Shown: positions 33,613 to 42,629, counted from the stretch's first letter. The stretch is 64,000 bases of DNA from XN24 sp035514535 (GCA_035514535.1 DATKAZ010000108.1:62001-126000); one strand, 5' to 3'. A program made the numbers and translations. The notes: generated by a model not told the origin, from the sequence alone.

Positions 33613-34733
33613 GCGCCCGCGTGCTGATCATGGCGGGCGGCACCGGCGGCCACGTGTTCCCGGCCCTCGCGGTGGCCGATGCGCTGCGCGCGCGCGGCCT
33701 CGAGGTGGTGTGGCTGGGCACGCGGCTCGGGCTGGAGGCGCGCGTCGTGCCGGCGGCCGGCATCAAAGTCGAGTGGATCAACATCGGCGGCCTGCGCGGC
33801 AAGACGCTCGCCACGCGTCTGACCGCGCCGTTCAACGTCGGCATGGCCGTGCTGCAGGCGCTGCGCATCCTGCTGCGCGTGCGCCCGGCGGTGGTGCTGG
33901 GGATGGGCGGCTATGCCGCGGGCCCGGGCGGCATCGCCGCCTGGCTGACGCGCCGGCCGCTGGTGATCCACGAGCAGAACGCCATCGCCGGGAGCACCAA
34001 CCGCATCCTCGCGCATGTCGCGAGCCGCGTGCTCGCCGCCTTCCCCGGCGCGTTCCCCTACGGCGTGCAGTCCGAGGTCGTCGGCAACCCGGTGCGCGCC
34101 GCGATCACGTCGCTGCCCGTGCCCGACGTGCGCTTCGCCGGGCGCAGCGGGCCGGCGCGCCTCTTGGTGCTCGGCGGCAGCCAGGGCGCGCTCGCGCTCA
34201 ACGAGGCCGTCCCCGAGGCCCTCGCGCGCCTGCCGGAGCCCTTGCGCCCGCAGGTGCGCCACCAGGCCGGGCGCAATACGCTCGAGATCGCGCGCGCGAG
34301 CTACGCGCGCGTCGGCGTCGAGGCAGACGTCAGCGAATTCATCGAGGACATGGCCGAGGCGTACGGCTGGGCCGATCTCGCCATCTGCCGCTCCGGCGCG
34401 CTGACCGTTTCCGAGCTCGCGGCGGCCGGCCTGCCCGCGGTCCTCGTGCCGTTCCCGGCGGCGGTGGACGACCACCAGACCCTCAACGGCGGCTATCTCG
34501 TGGCCGCCGGCGGCGCGGTGCTGGTGCCCGAGAGACAGCTCAAGTCGCAGCGCCTCGCGCAGGTGCTCGCGGGCCTGCTGGGCGACCGCGCCCGGCTGCT
34601 CGACATGGCGCGCCGGGCACGTGACGCCGCGCGCCCCGAGGCGCTCGCCGCGATCGAGCGCATCCTCCTCGAGGTCGCAAAACCGGGGTCAGATACGGAT
34701 TCAGCCGGCGGCGGGCCGGGGGCGCGGCCATGA
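33609..34733 (+). CDS. murG: Lipid II synthase MurG with repeat-derived tail
   Basis: MurG adds GlcNAc to lipid I on the cytoplasmic face of the membrane. The 374-residue GT28 enzyme starts with GTG overlapping the ftsW stop. It has the N-terminal glycine loop MAGGTGGHVFPALAVA, HEQNAIAGSTNRILA, the second glycine-rich loop VLGGSQGALALNEAVP and the UDP-GlcNAc site ICRSGALTVSELAAAGLPA. The conserved sequence ends near IERILLEVA. About 18 further residues (KPGSDTDSAGGGPGARP) are encoded partly by a GGGGTCAGATACGGATTC stretch that resembles a mobile repeat and look like an acquired tail. Confidence 0.95.
   Translation: MSARVLIMAGGTGGHVFPALAVADALRARGLEVVWLGTRLGLEARVVPAAGIKVEWINIGGLRGKTLATRLTAPFNVGMAVLQALRILLRVRPAVVLGMGGYAAGPGGIAAWLTRRPLVIHEQNAIAGSTNRILAHVASRVLAAFPGAFPYGVQSEVVGNPVRAAITSLPVPDVRFAGRSGPARLLVLGGSQGALALNEAVPEALARLPEPLRPQVRHQAGRNTLEIARASYARVGVEADVSEFIEDMAEAYGWADLAICRSGALTVSELAAAGLPAVLVPFPAAVDDHQTLNGGYLVAAGGAVLVPERQLKSQRLAQVLAGLLGDRARLLDMARRARDAARPEALAAIERILLEVAKPGSDTDSAGGGPGARP
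34685..34702 (+). repeat. GGGGTCAGATACGG repeat-like stretch inside murG 3' end
   Basis: GGGGTCAGATACGGATTC lies immediately after the last conserved MurG codons and is translated as part of the tail. Short GGGGTCAGA-type sequences are common dispersed repeats in some proteobacterial genomes (general knowledge, not checked here). Only one copy is in the window and no complementary arm follows, so the assignment is tentative. Confidence 0.35.
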
Positions 34734-36142
34734 AGAACCGCATGCGGCGCGTCGACCGGATCCATTTCGTCGGCATCGGCGGCTCCGGCATGGGCGGCAT
34801 CGCCGAGGTGCTGCTGAACCTCGGTTACCGGGTGCAGGGCTCCGACCTGCGCTCCGGGCCGGTCGTCCAAAGGCTCGAGTCGCTCGGCGCGAAAGTGGTG
34901 ATCGGGCACAGCGCCGATCATCTCGACGGCGCCGACGTCGTCGTCGTGTCCAGCGCCGTGCCGCATGACAACCCCGAGGTCGTCGAGGCACAGCGGCGCC
35001 GGATCCCGGTCGTGAAGCGCGCCGAGATGCTCGCGGAGCTGATGCGCTTCCGCTTCGGCATCGCCATCGCCGGGACGCACGGCAAGACGACCACCACCAG
35101 CCTGGTGGCGAGCGTCCTTGCCGAGGCGGGGCTCGACCCGACCTTCGTCATCGGCGGGCGGCTCAACAGCGCGAACACCCATGCGCGCCTCGGCGAGGGC
35201 CGCTTCCTGGTGGCGGAGGCCGACGAGAGCGACGCCTCGTTCATCCACCTGCAGCCGATGCTTGCGGTGGTCACCAACGTCGAGGCCGACCACATGGGCA
35301 CCTACGGCGGCGACATCGAGCGGCTGCACCAGATCTTCGTCGATTTCCTGCACAACCTGCCGTTCTACGGCCTGGCGATCATCTGCAGTGACGACCCCGG
35401 CGCCGCCTCGCTGCAGGAGCGCGTCCCGCGCGCGGTGCTCACCTATGGCTTCGGGGAGACCGCGGACCTGCGCGCGACCGGATTCCGCCAGCAAGGTCGT
35501 GTGTCGTGCTTCAGCGTCACCCGCCCGGGCGGCGCGGCGCCGCTCGAGGTCGAGCTGAACCTGGCGGGGCGGCACAACGTCCAGAACGCCCTCGCGGCGA
35601 TCGCCGTCGCGCAGGAGCTCGAGGTCGCCGACGACGCCCTGCTGCGCGCGCTCGCGAACTTCGACGGCATCGACCGGCGCATGCAGGAACTCGGCGAGAT
35701 CGCCGCGGGCGAGGGCACCGCGCTGCTGGTGGACGACTATGGCCACCACCCGACCGAGCTGGCGCGCACACTCGAGGCCATCCGCGGTGCGTGGCCCGAG
35801 CGGCGCGTAGTGGTGGCGTTCCAGCCGCATCGCTACAGCCGCACGCACGACTTGATGGACGACTTCGCGCGCGTGCTGTGCGACAGCGATGCGCTCGTCC
35901 TGTGCGAGGTCTATGCGGCCGGCGAGGAGCCGCTGCCGAACGCGGACGGCCGCGCCCTCGCGCGCGCGATCCGCTCGCGCGGCAAGGTCGAGCCGGTGTT
36001 CGTCGAGTCGCTCGAGCTGCTGCCCGACGCGCTCGCCGCCGTGCTGCAGCCCGGCGACCTGCTGGTGACGTTCGGCGCGGGGAGCATCGGTGGCATGGCC
36101 GCGCGCCTGCCGGAACTCCTGCCCGCCGGGGGACGGTCGTGA
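34730..36142 (+). CDS. murC: UDP-MurNAc:L-alanine ligase MurC
   Basis: MurC attaches the first amino acid, L-alanine, to UDP-MurNAc. The 470-residue ligase has the N-terminal dinucleotide-type loop IHFVGIGGSGMGGIAEVL, ATP loop GTHGKTTTTSLVASV, AEADESDASFIHLQP, NVEADHMGTYGGD and DDYGHHPTELARTL. All Mur-ligase ATP, Mg2+ and lysine regions look intact. ATG overlaps the murG stop by four bases, and its own stop overlaps the murB start. Confidence 0.97.
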   Translation: MKNRMRRVDRIHFVGIGGSGMGGIAEVLLNLGYRVQGSDLRSGPVVQRLESLGAKVVIGHSADHLDGADVVVVSSAVPHDNPEVVEAQRRRIPVVKRAEMLAELMRFRFGIAIAGTHGKTTTTSLVASVLAEAGLDPTFVIGGRLNSANTHARLGEGRFLVAEADESDASFIHLQPMLAVVTNVEADHMGTYGGDIERLHQIFVDFLHNLPFYGLAIICSDDPGAASLQERVPRAVLTYGFGETADLRATGFRQQGRVSCFSVTRPGGAAPLEVELNLAGRHNVQNALAAIAVAQELEVADDALLRALANFDGIDRRMQELGEIAAGEGTALLVDDYGHHPTELARTLEAIRGAWPERRVVVAFQPHRYSRTHDLMDDFARVLCDSDALVLCEVYAAGEEPLPNADGRALARAIRSRGKVEPVFVESLELLPDALAAVLQPGDLLVTFGAGSIGGMAARLPELLPAGGRS

Positions 36143-37068
36143 TGGCGGCCATGCAGACGCCCCCCCGCCACGCGCCGCGCGGCGAGCTGAAGCGCGACGA
36201 GCCGATGGCGCGGCACACCTCGTGGCGGGCCGGCGGCCCGGCCGACACCTGGTACCGGCCCGCCGACCTCGACGACCTCGCCGGCTTTCTGGCCGACCTG
36301 CCGCCCACGGTGCCGGTGACCTGGGTGGGGCTCGGCAGCAACCTGCTGGTGCGCGACGGCGGCCTCCGCGGCGTGGTCATCGCCACCCACGGCGTGCTCG
36401 CGCGCATGGACCGCTCAGGCGAGCGCGGCATCCTCGCCGAGACCGGCGTGCCGTGCGCGAAGATCGCGCGCAGCTGCGCGCGCTGGGGGCTCGGCGCCGG
36501 CGAGTTCTTCGCGGGCATCCCGGGGACGCTCGGCGGCGCGCTGGCGATGAACGCGGGCGCGTTCGGCGGCGAGACCTGGAGCTACGTGCGCAGCGTCGAG
36601 ACGCTCGATCGTGCGGGCGTGCGGCGCCGCCGCGCGCGCGCCGAGTACCGCGTTGGCTACCGCAGCGTCGACGGCCCGCCGGGCGAGTGGTTCATCGCCG
36701 CCGAGCTGGAATTCCCGGCCGGGCGGCCGACCACGCAGGCCTCGATCCGCGAGCTGCTGGTGAAGCGCAACGCGACGCAGCCGATCGGCCTGCCGAGCTG
36801 CGGCTCGGTGTTCACCAACCCGCCCGGGGACCACGCCGCGCGCCTCATCGAGGCGGCGGGCCTGAAGGGCTTTCGCATCGGCGCGGCCGAGGTGTCGCCG
36901 AAGCACGCCAACTTCGTCATCAACACCGGCGGCGCGACCGCAGCCGACATCGAGGCGCTCATCGGCCACGTCGCGGCGGAAGTCGCGCGCGTCCACGGCG
37001 TGCGCCTCGAGGCCGAGGTGCGGATCGTCGGCGAGCCGGCGCGGGCAGGCGGGGAGGGCGCGTCATGA
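36142..37068 (+). CDS. murB: UDP-N-acetylenolpyruvoylglucosamine reductase MurB
   Basis: MurB reduces the enolpyruvyl group made by MurA, giving UDP-MurNAc; it uses FAD and NADPH. The 308-residue product has HTSWRAGGPADTWYRP, the FAD-loop GLGSNLLVRDGGLRGVV, GIPGTLGGALAMNAGAFGGE and the catalytic-serine segment SCGSVFTNPPGDHAARLIE. Its length and SCGSVF motif fit the shorter type II MurB rather than the longer E. coli type I. ATG at 36142 shares one base with the murC stop; an in-frame GTG one codon earlier is an alternative. It overlaps ddlB by four bases. Confidence 0.95.
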   Translation: MAAMQTPPRHAPRGELKRDEPMARHTSWRAGGPADTWYRPADLDDLAGFLADLPPTVPVTWVGLGSNLLVRDGGLRGVVIATHGVLARMDRSGERGILAETGVPCAKIARSCARWGLGAGEFFAGIPGTLGGALAMNAGAFGGETWSYVRSVETLDRAGVRRRRARAEYRVGYRSVDGPPGEWFIAAELEFPAGRPTTQASIRELLVKRNATQPIGLPSCGSVFTNPPGDHAARLIEAAGLKGFRIGAAEVSPKHANFVINTGGATAADIEALIGHVAAEVARVHGVRLEAEVRIVGEPARAGGEGAS

Positions 37069-38039
37069 GCCGCGTGCCGGTCACCGATCCTGCGGCGTTC
37101 GGGCGCGTCGCCGTGCTGCTCGGCGGCGAGTCGTCGGAGCGCGAGATCTCGCTGCTGAGCGGCGAGGCGGTGCTCGCCGCGCTGCGCGCGCGCGGCGTCG
37201 ACGCGCATGCCCTCGACCCGAGCGCGGGCCTCGGGCCGCTGCTCGGGGGGCGCGGCTTCGATCGTGCCTGGCTCGCGCTGCACGGGCGCGGCGGCGAGGA
37301 CGGCATCATGCAGGGCGCGCTCGAGGCGCTCGGCGTGCCCTACACGGGCAGCGGCGTGCTCGGCTCGGCGCTCGCCATGGACAAGCTGCGCAGCAAGCAG
37401 CTGTTCGTCGCCTGGGGCCTCGCGACGCCGCGCTGGCGCGTGATGCGTGCGCCGGGCGAGGCTGATGAGATCGTCGCCGAGCTCGGCCTGCCGCTGATCG
37501 TCAAGCCGGCCGGCGAGGGCTCGAGCGTGGGCATGACCAAGGTCACCGCGGCCGACGAGCTGCCCGCGGCGTTCGCCGAGGCGAGCCGCTGGGCGGGGCC
37601 GGTGCTGGCCGAGGAATGGATCAGCGGCGGCGAGTACTCGGTGGGCGTGCTGCAGGACGCAGCCCTTCCCGCCGTGCGCATCGAGACGCCGCACGTGTTC
37701 TACGACTACCAGGCGAAATACTTCTCGGACGACACGCGCTACTTCTGCCCCTGCGGTCTCGAGCCGGCCCGCGAGGCGGAGATCGCCGCGCTCGCCGGGA
37801 CCGCGTTCGTCGCGGTGGGCGCATCGGGGTGGGGCCGGGTCGACTTCCTGTTGCCCGAGGACGGCGTGCCGCGCTTCCTCGAGGTCAACACCATTCCCGG
37901 CATGACCAGCCACAGCCTCGTGCCGATGGGCGCACGCCAGGCGGGAATCGGTTTCGAGGAGCTGGTGTGGCGCGTGCTCGAGACCAGCTTCGAGTCGCAC
38001 TCGAAAACCACGGAGGTCCGCGATGGCGCGCCCCGCTAG
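37065..38039 (+). CDS. ddlB: D-alanine-D-alanine ligase
   Basis: Ddl makes the D-Ala-D-Ala dipeptide that MurF uses. The 324-residue ATP-grasp enzyme has VAVLLGGESSEREISLLSG, LHGRGGEDGIMQGALE, PYTGSGVLGSALAMDK, KPAGEGSSVGMTKV, GGEYSVGVL and the C-terminal FLEVNTIPGMTSHSLVP. The YFCPCG segment replaces the usual YxCPA loop wording but keeps position. It sits in the normal ddlB slot between murB and ftsQ; the ftsQ start lies 17 bases inside it. Confidence 0.96.
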   Translation: MSRVPVTDPAAFGRVAVLLGGESSEREISLLSGEAVLAALRARGVDAHALDPSAGLGPLLGGRGFDRAWLALHGRGGEDGIMQGALEALGVPYTGSGVLGSALAMDKLRSKQLFVAWGLATPRWRVMRAPGEADEIVAELGLPLIVKPAGEGSSVGMTKVTAADELPAAFAEASRWAGPVLAEEWISGGEYSVGVLQDAALPAVRIETPHVFYDYQAKYFSDDTRYFCPCGLEPAREAEIAALAGTAFVAVGASGWGRVDFLLPEDGVPRFLEVNTIPGMTSHSLVPMGARQAGIGFEELVWRVLETSFESHSKTTEVRDGAPR

Positions 38040-38835
38040 CTCACGGCGTCGCGGCCGGCGCAACGCGCCGCCGCGCTTCACATGGCGGCTGCCGAAGCTG
38101 CCCGTGCTGCCGTGGCGGGAGATCGCCGGCGTGGCGGTGACGCTCGCGATCCTCGGCGCGGGCGTGTGGGGCACGGCGCTGCTGCTCGACCGCCCGATCC
38201 GCCAGGTCATCGTGCAGGGCCCGTTCGAGCGCGTCAGCGTGCTGCAGGTCGAGGCGGCGATCGGCGAGCTCAGCGGCACCGGCTTCCTCGGCGTGCAGCT
38301 CGACGACGTGCGCGCGCGGATCGTGGCGATCGACTGGGTGGACGACGCGGTGGTGCGGCGGCGCTGGCCGGCCGAGCTGGAGATCGCCGTCATCGAGCAG
38401 GTGCCCGCCGCGAGCTGGGGCGAGAGCGGCCTGCTCAACACGCGCGGCGAGCTGTTCGTGCGCGACACGCGCCACGTGCCGCCCGAGCTGCCGCGCCTCA
38501 GCGGGCCGGAAGGGACCGAGCGCGCCGTCGCGCGCCACTACCTGGACGCGCGCGCGACGCTCGCCACGGCCGGCTTCCGGCTGCGCGCGCTGGAACTCGA
38601 CGCGCGCGGCTCGTGGCGGATGGAACTGAGCGGCGGGCTCGAGCTGCGCCTCGGGCGCGAGGCCTTCGAGTCCCGCCTGCGGCGCTTCGCGCGGGTCGCC
38701 GCGCCGCTGCTCACGCCCCGCGTCGCCGAGGTCGGCTACGTGGACATGCGCTACAGCCGCGGGTTCGCCGTCGGCTTGCGCCCGCGCCCCGCCAACGGCG
38801 CGGCAACGAACGAGGAACAGATTCACGATGGCTAA
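38023..38835 (+). CDS. ftsQ: Cell division protein FtsQ
   Basis: FtsQ anchors the FtsQLB complex in the divisome. The 270-residue bitopic protein has a strongly basic cytoplasmic start (residues 1-25), one membrane helix (about 40-60) and a POTRA domain beginning PIRQVIVQGPFERVSVLQVEAAIGE. The FtsQ/DivIB beta domain follows, with VRRRWPAELEIAVIEQVPAASWGESGLLNTRGELF. The conserved DxR-type end SRLRRFARVAAPLL then VGYVDMRYSRGFAVGLRP is present. It overlaps ddlB by 17 bases and ftsA by eight. Confidence 0.94.
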   Translation: MARPASSRRRGRRNAPPRFTWRLPKLPVLPWREIAGVAVTLAILGAGVWGTALLLDRPIRQVIVQGPFERVSVLQVEAAIGELSGTGFLGVQLDDVRARIVAIDWVDDAVVRRRWPAELEIAVIEQVPAASWGESGLLNTRGELFVRDTRHVPPELPRLSGPEGTERAVARHYLDARATLATAGFRLRALELDARGSWRMELSGGLELRLGREAFESRLRRFARVAAPLLTPRVAEVGYVDMRYSRGFAVGLRPRPANGAATNEEQIHDG

Positions 38836-40063
38836 GCGCACTGCCAGGGACACGATCGTCGGGCTGGATATCGGCACCTCCAAGGTGGTCGCGATCGTCG
38901 GCGAGGTGACCAGCGAGGGCGGCATCGAGGTGATCGGCATCGGCAGCCATCCCTCGCGCGGCCTGAAGAAAGGTGTGGTGGTGAACATCGAGTCCACCGT
39001 GCTGTCGATCCAGCGCGCCGTCGAGGAAGCCGAGTTGATGGCCGGCTGCGAGATCACCAGCGTGTACGCGGGGATCGCGGGCAGCCACGTGCGCAGCCTG
39101 AACTCGCACGGCATCGTCGCCATCCGCGAGCGCGAGGTCACGCCCGGCGACGTCGAGCGCGTCATCGACGCGGCCCGCGCGGTGGCGATCCCGGCCGACC
39201 AGAAGATCCTGCACATCATCCCGCAGGAATTCCTCATCGATCACCAGGAAGGCATCCGCGAGCCGATCGGCATGTCGGGCGTGCGCCTCGAGGCGAAGGT
39301 GCACATGGTCACCGGCGCTGAGAGCGCGGCGCAGAACATCATCAAGTGCATCCAGCGCTGCGGCCTGTCCGTCGAGGACATCGTGCTCGAGCAGCTCGCC
39401 TCGAGCCACGCCGTGCTGTCCGACGACGAAAAGGAGCTCGGCGTGTGCCTGGTGGACATCGGCGGGGGCACCACCGACATCGCGGTGTTCTCCGGCGGCG
39501 CGATCCGCCACACCGCGGTGATCCCGATCGCCGGCGACCAGGTCACCAACGACATCGCGGTCTCCATGCGCACTCCGACGCAGTACGCGGAGGAGATCAA
39601 GATCCGCTACGCCTGCGCGCTGTCGCAGCTCGCGAATCCCGACGAGACCATCGAAGTGCCGAGCGTCGGCGACCGGCCGCCGCGGCGCCTTGCGCGCCAG
39701 ACGCTCGCCGAGATCGTCGAGCCGCGCTACGAGGAGCTGTTCACGCTGATCCGCAACGAGGTGGCGCGCAGCGGCTTCGACGACATGATCGCGGCCGGAG
39801 TCGTGCTCACCGGCGGCAGTTCCAAGATGGAAGGCGCGATCGAGCTGGCGGAAGAAGTGTTCCATCTGCCGGTGCGTCTCGGCGTGCCGCAGGGCGTCAG
39901 CGGGCTCGCTGATGTCGTGCGCAACCCGATACACGCGACCGGCGTGGGCTTATTGCAATACGCGCTGCACGAGATGCAGCAACGACAGGGCGAGTCGCCG
40001 ATGAGCGGCGGCGTCAGGGACGTCTGGGCGCGCATGAAAGCGTGGTTCCAGGGAAATTTTTAG
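38828..40063 (+). CDS. ftsA: Cell division ATPase FtsA
   Basis: FtsA is the actin-like protein that tethers FtsZ filaments to the membrane and recruits later divisome proteins. The 411-residue product has IVGLDIGTSKVVAIVGE (phosphate 1), GSHPSRGLKKGVVVNIE, the SHV-containing 1C subdomain, LVDIGGGTTDIAVF (phosphate 2) and VVLTGGSSKMEGAIELAE (adenosine motif). A C-terminal amphipathic helix (DVWARMKAWFQGNF) provides membrane binding. It ends 39 bases before ftsZ, leaving room for a ribosome-binding site. Confidence 0.97.
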   Translation: MAKRTARDTIVGLDIGTSKVVAIVGEVTSEGGIEVIGIGSHPSRGLKKGVVVNIESTVLSIQRAVEEAELMAGCEITSVYAGIAGSHVRSLNSHGIVAIREREVTPGDVERVIDAARAVAIPADQKILHIIPQEFLIDHQEGIREPIGMSGVRLEAKVHMVTGAESAAQNIIKCIQRCGLSVEDIVLEQLASSHAVLSDDEKELGVCLVDIGGGTTDIAVFSGGAIRHTAVIPIAGDQVTNDIAVSMRTPTQYAEEIKIRYACALSQLANPDETIEVPSVGDRPPRRLARQTLAEIVEPRYEELFTLIRNEVARSGFDDMIAAGVVLTGGSSKMEGAIELAEEVFHLPVRLGVPQGVSGLADVVRNPIHATGVGLLQYALHEMQQRQGESPMSGGVRDVWARMKAWFQGNF

Positions 40064-40102
40064 TCACAAGGGGCAGGGGCAACAATCCCGAGGAGAGCGG
40101 CA

Positions 40103-41317
40103 ATGTTTGAATTGGTAGACGGCTACAACACGAACGCGGTGATCAAGGTCATCGGCGTGGGCGGGGGCGGCGGCAACGCCGTGTCCTACATGATGGACTG
40201 CGGCATCGACGGTGTGGAATTCATCTGCGCCAACACCGACTCGCAGGCGCTGAAAAACTCGCGGGTCAAGACCGCGATCCAGATCGGCTGCAACATCACC
40301 AAGGGCCTCGGCGCGGGCGCGAATCCCGATCTCGGCCGGCAGGCCGCGATGGAGGATCGCGACCGCATCCAGGAGGCCATCGAGGGCAGCGACATGCTGT
40401 TTATCACGGCGGGGATGGGCGGCGGCACGGGGACCGGCGCGGCGCCGATCGTCGCGCAGGTCGCGCGCGAACTCGGCATCCTGACGGTCGCGGTCGTGAC
40501 CAAGCCCTTCGGCATGGAAGGGCGCAAGCGGCTCGAGATCGCCGAGAACGGCATCACCGAGCTGTCGAAGTACGTCGACTCGCTGATCACCATCCCGAAC
40601 CAGAAGCTGCTGACGGTGCTCGGCAAGCAGACCACGCTGCTCGACGCCTTCAAGTCGGCCAACCAGGTGCTGCAGGGCGCGGTGCAGGGCATCGCCGAGC
40701 TGATCACCCGGCCCGGCCTGATCAACGTCGACTTCGCCGACGTGCGCACCGTGATGGCCGAGATGGGCATGGCGATGATGGGCACCGGGCGCGGCACCGG
40801 CGAGGACCGGGCGCGCGAGGCGGCCGAGGCGGCGATCTCCAGCCCGCTGCTCGAGGACATCAACCTCGAGGGCGCCAAGGGCATCCTCGTCAACGTTACC
40901 GCCGGCGTCGACCTGTCGATCGGCGAGTTCGACGAGGTCGGCAACGTCGTCAAGGAGCGCGCCTCCGACGACGCCACGGTGGTGCTTGGGACGGTCATCG
41001 ACGCGGCCATGGAAGGCGAGGTGCGTGTCACGGTCGTCGCGACGGGCCTCGGCGGCGTCGTGCGCCAGCGCGAGCCGCAGCTGCGCGTCGCCACCAGCGG
41101 CGAGCGCGAACGCGAGCGCGCGCACCGCGCCCGGCGGGTCGCGGGCAACGGCCAGGTGAACTACAACGAGCTCGACACCCCGCCGGGTGGCCGGCGCCGC
41201 GGCCTGGAGTCGGAAGAGGTCGAGGCGCCGAAGCGGGCCGTGGGCCAGAGCTTTGATTACCGTGCCGATCCCGAGATGCTCGACATCCCGGCCTTCCTGC
41301 GCAGGCAGGCCGACTGA
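40103..41317 (+). CDS. ftsZ: Cell division GTPase FtsZ
   Basis: FtsZ is the tubulin homologue that forms the cytokinetic ring. The 404-residue protein has IKVIGVGGGGGNAVSYM, the tubulin signature GGGTGTG at residues 106-112, the T7 region NVDFADVRTVMAEMG and a variable charged linker (about 320-385). The C-terminal conserved peptide DPEMLDIPAFLRRQ binds FtsA and ZipA. AGGAGAG lies upstream of the ATG as ribosome-binding site. A strong GC hairpin follows the gene, before lpxC. Confidence 0.98.
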   Translation: MFELVDGYNTNAVIKVIGVGGGGGNAVSYMMDCGIDGVEFICANTDSQALKNSRVKTAIQIGCNITKGLGAGANPDLGRQAAMEDRDRIQEAIEGSDMLFITAGMGGGTGTGAAPIVAQVARELGILTVAVVTKPFGMEGRKRLEIAENGITELSKYVDSLITIPNQKLLTVLGKQTTLLDAFKSANQVLQGAVQGIAELITRPGLINVDFADVRTVMAEMGMAMMGTGRGTGEDRAREAAEAAISSPLLEDINLEGAKGILVNVTAGVDLSIGEFDEVGNVVKERASDDATVVLGTVIDAAMEGEVRVTVVATGLGGVVRQREPQLRVATSGERERERAHRARRVAGNGQVNYNELDTPPGGRRRGLESEEVEAPKRAVGQSFDYRADPEMLDIPAFLRRQAD

Positions 41318-41341
41318 AGCGCCGGCCGGCGCCCGGGCCGT

Positions 41342-41382
41342 GCGCCTCCGGGGGAGCCCCGCACTCCTTCCCCCGGGGGCGC
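41342..41382 (+). terminator. GC-rich hairpin after ftsZ
   Basis: GCGCCTCCGGGGGAG (41342-41356) can pair with CTTCCCCCGGGGGCGC (41367-41382), apart from one bulged base and a G-T pair, around a short loop. It sits 25 bases after the ftsZ stop and about 85 bases before lpxC. There is no run of T after it, so termination may be partial, as between ftsZ and lpxC in other gammaproteobacteria. Confidence 0.5.
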
Positions 41383-41468
41383 CTGCTTGGGCGTGCCCGT
41401 GGCGTTATGTTACTTTGCGCAGTTAATTTCGCCTCATTTTGCCTGCCTGCAGGCGGCGGAGAGTCCAG

Positions 41469-42374
41469 ATGCTGAGACAGCGGACGCTGAAGAACACGAT
41501 CCGGGCGACGGGCGTCGGCCTGCACACCGGCGAGAAGGTCCTCATGACCCTCGGGCCGGCGCCGGTCAATGCGGGTATTGTCTTCCGTCGCACCGACCTC
41601 GACCCCCCGGTCGACGTCCGGGCGGACGGCATGCACGTCGCCGAGACCACACTGGGCACCACCCTGAAGCAGGACGGCGTGCGCGTCGCGACCATCGAGC
41701 ACCTGATGTCGGCCCTCGCCGGGCTGGGCATCGACAACGCGACCGTCGGGCTGTCGGCCACCGAGGTGCCGATCATGGACGGCAGCGCCGGGCCGTTCGT
41801 GTTCCTCATCCAGTCGGCGGGCATCAGCGAGCAGAATGCCGCCAAGCGCTTCATCCGCATCCGCCGCCCGGTGGAGGTCCGCGACGGCGACAAGTGGGCG
41901 CGCTTCGCCCCCTTCGACGGCTTCAAGGTCAATTTCGAGATCGAGTTCGATCACCCGGTCTTCAAGCGCCACTCGCAGCAGGCCTCGATGGATTTCTCGT
42001 CCACCTCGTTCTTGCGGGAGGTCAGCCGCGCGCGCACCTTCGGCTTCATGCGCGACATGGAGTTCTTGCGCTCGATGAACCTCGGCCGCGGCGGCAGCCT
42101 CGACAACGCCATCGTGCTCGACGACTACCGCATCCTCAACGACGACGGGCTGCGCTACGAGAACGAGTTCGTGCGCCACAAGATCCTCGACGCGATCGGC
42201 GACCTGTACCTGCTGGGCCACAGCGTCATCGGCGAGTTCAGCGGCTTCAAGTCGGGCCACGGGCTGAACAACCAGTTGCTGCGCGAGCTGGTGCGCAACG
42301 AGGCGGCCTGGGAGGAAGTGACTTTCGAGGACGAGCGCGACGCGCCGTTCAACTTCGCGGTGGCGGCTGCCTGA
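41469..42374 (+). CDS. lpxC: UDP-3-O-acyl-GlcNAc deacetylase LpxC
   Basis: LpxC carries out the committed step of lipid A synthesis, a zinc-dependent deacetylation. The 301-residue protein starts MLRQRTLKNTIRATGVGLHTGEKV, has the zinc histidine in TIEHLMSALAGLGIDNA and the second zinc and acid-base motif HKILDAIGDLYLLGH, and ends FNFAVAAA. Length is close to the E. coli 305. The upstream gap of about 150 bases holds the ftsZ hairpin and presumably an own promoter. It closes the dcw cluster; palindromic repeats start just after its stop. Confidence 0.97.
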   Translation: MLRQRTLKNTIRATGVGLHTGEKVLMTLGPAPVNAGIVFRRTDLDPPVDVRADGMHVAETTLGTTLKQDGVRVATIEHLMSALAGLGIDNATVGLSATEVPIMDGSAGPFVFLIQSAGISEQNAAKRFIRIRRPVEVRDGDKWARFAPFDGFKVNFEIEFDHPVFKRHSQQASMDFSSTSFLREVSRARTFGFMRDMEFLRSMNLGRGGSLDNAIVLDDYRILNDDGLRYENEFVRHKILDAIGDLYLLGHSVIGEFSGFKSGHGLNNQLLRELVRNEAAWEEVTFEDERDAPFNFAVAAA

Positions 42375-42403
42375 GCTCGCTGTTGCCGGTCGACCGCGGA
42401 GCC

Positions 42404-42465
42404 GGGCCGTTACAGGCCCCCCTCGCTTAAAAATTTCAATGCGCTCGGTTGGCCTGTAACGGCCC
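42404..42465. repeat. Type C hairpin, copy 1 (GGGCCGTTACAGGCC arms)
   Basis: Perfect 15-base arms at 42404-42418 and 42451-42465 enclose a 32-base loop CCCCTCGCTTAAAAATTTCA plus ATGCGCTCGGTT. Outer bases are GTCGACCGCGGAGCC on the left and GCCTCCGCTGCCGCC on the right. It begins 29 bases after the lpxC stop and could terminate that transcript. Copies 2 and 3 lie at 43050-43105 and 43652-43713. Confidence 0.85.
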
Positions 42466-42505
42466 GCCTCCGCTGCCGCCTTGCCAAAGCCGGGGGCCCC
42501 GCGCC

Positions 42506-42536
42506 GGGGACACTGCTCCGCAGGAGCTGTGTCCCC
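42506..42536. repeat. GGGGACAC hairpin downstream of lpxC
   Basis: GGGGACAC (42506-42513) and GTGTCCCC (42529-42536) pair across a CTGCTCCGCAGGAGCT-like centre that also folds. It lies directly after the flank of type C copy 1. A fragment of a type A arm (CCGTCACAGGCCCCGCTGCC) follows at about 42575. These pieces fill the 255 bases between lpxC and the DUF2442 gene; no coding sequence is seen there. Confidence 0.75.
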
Positions 42537-42629
42537 TTATTCTGGCCTCTCAACTACCGCTCCGCGGCGGGCGGACCGTCACAGGCCCCGCTGCCACTTT
42601 GCCAATGCAGGCCGAACGGCGAGCTCGAT

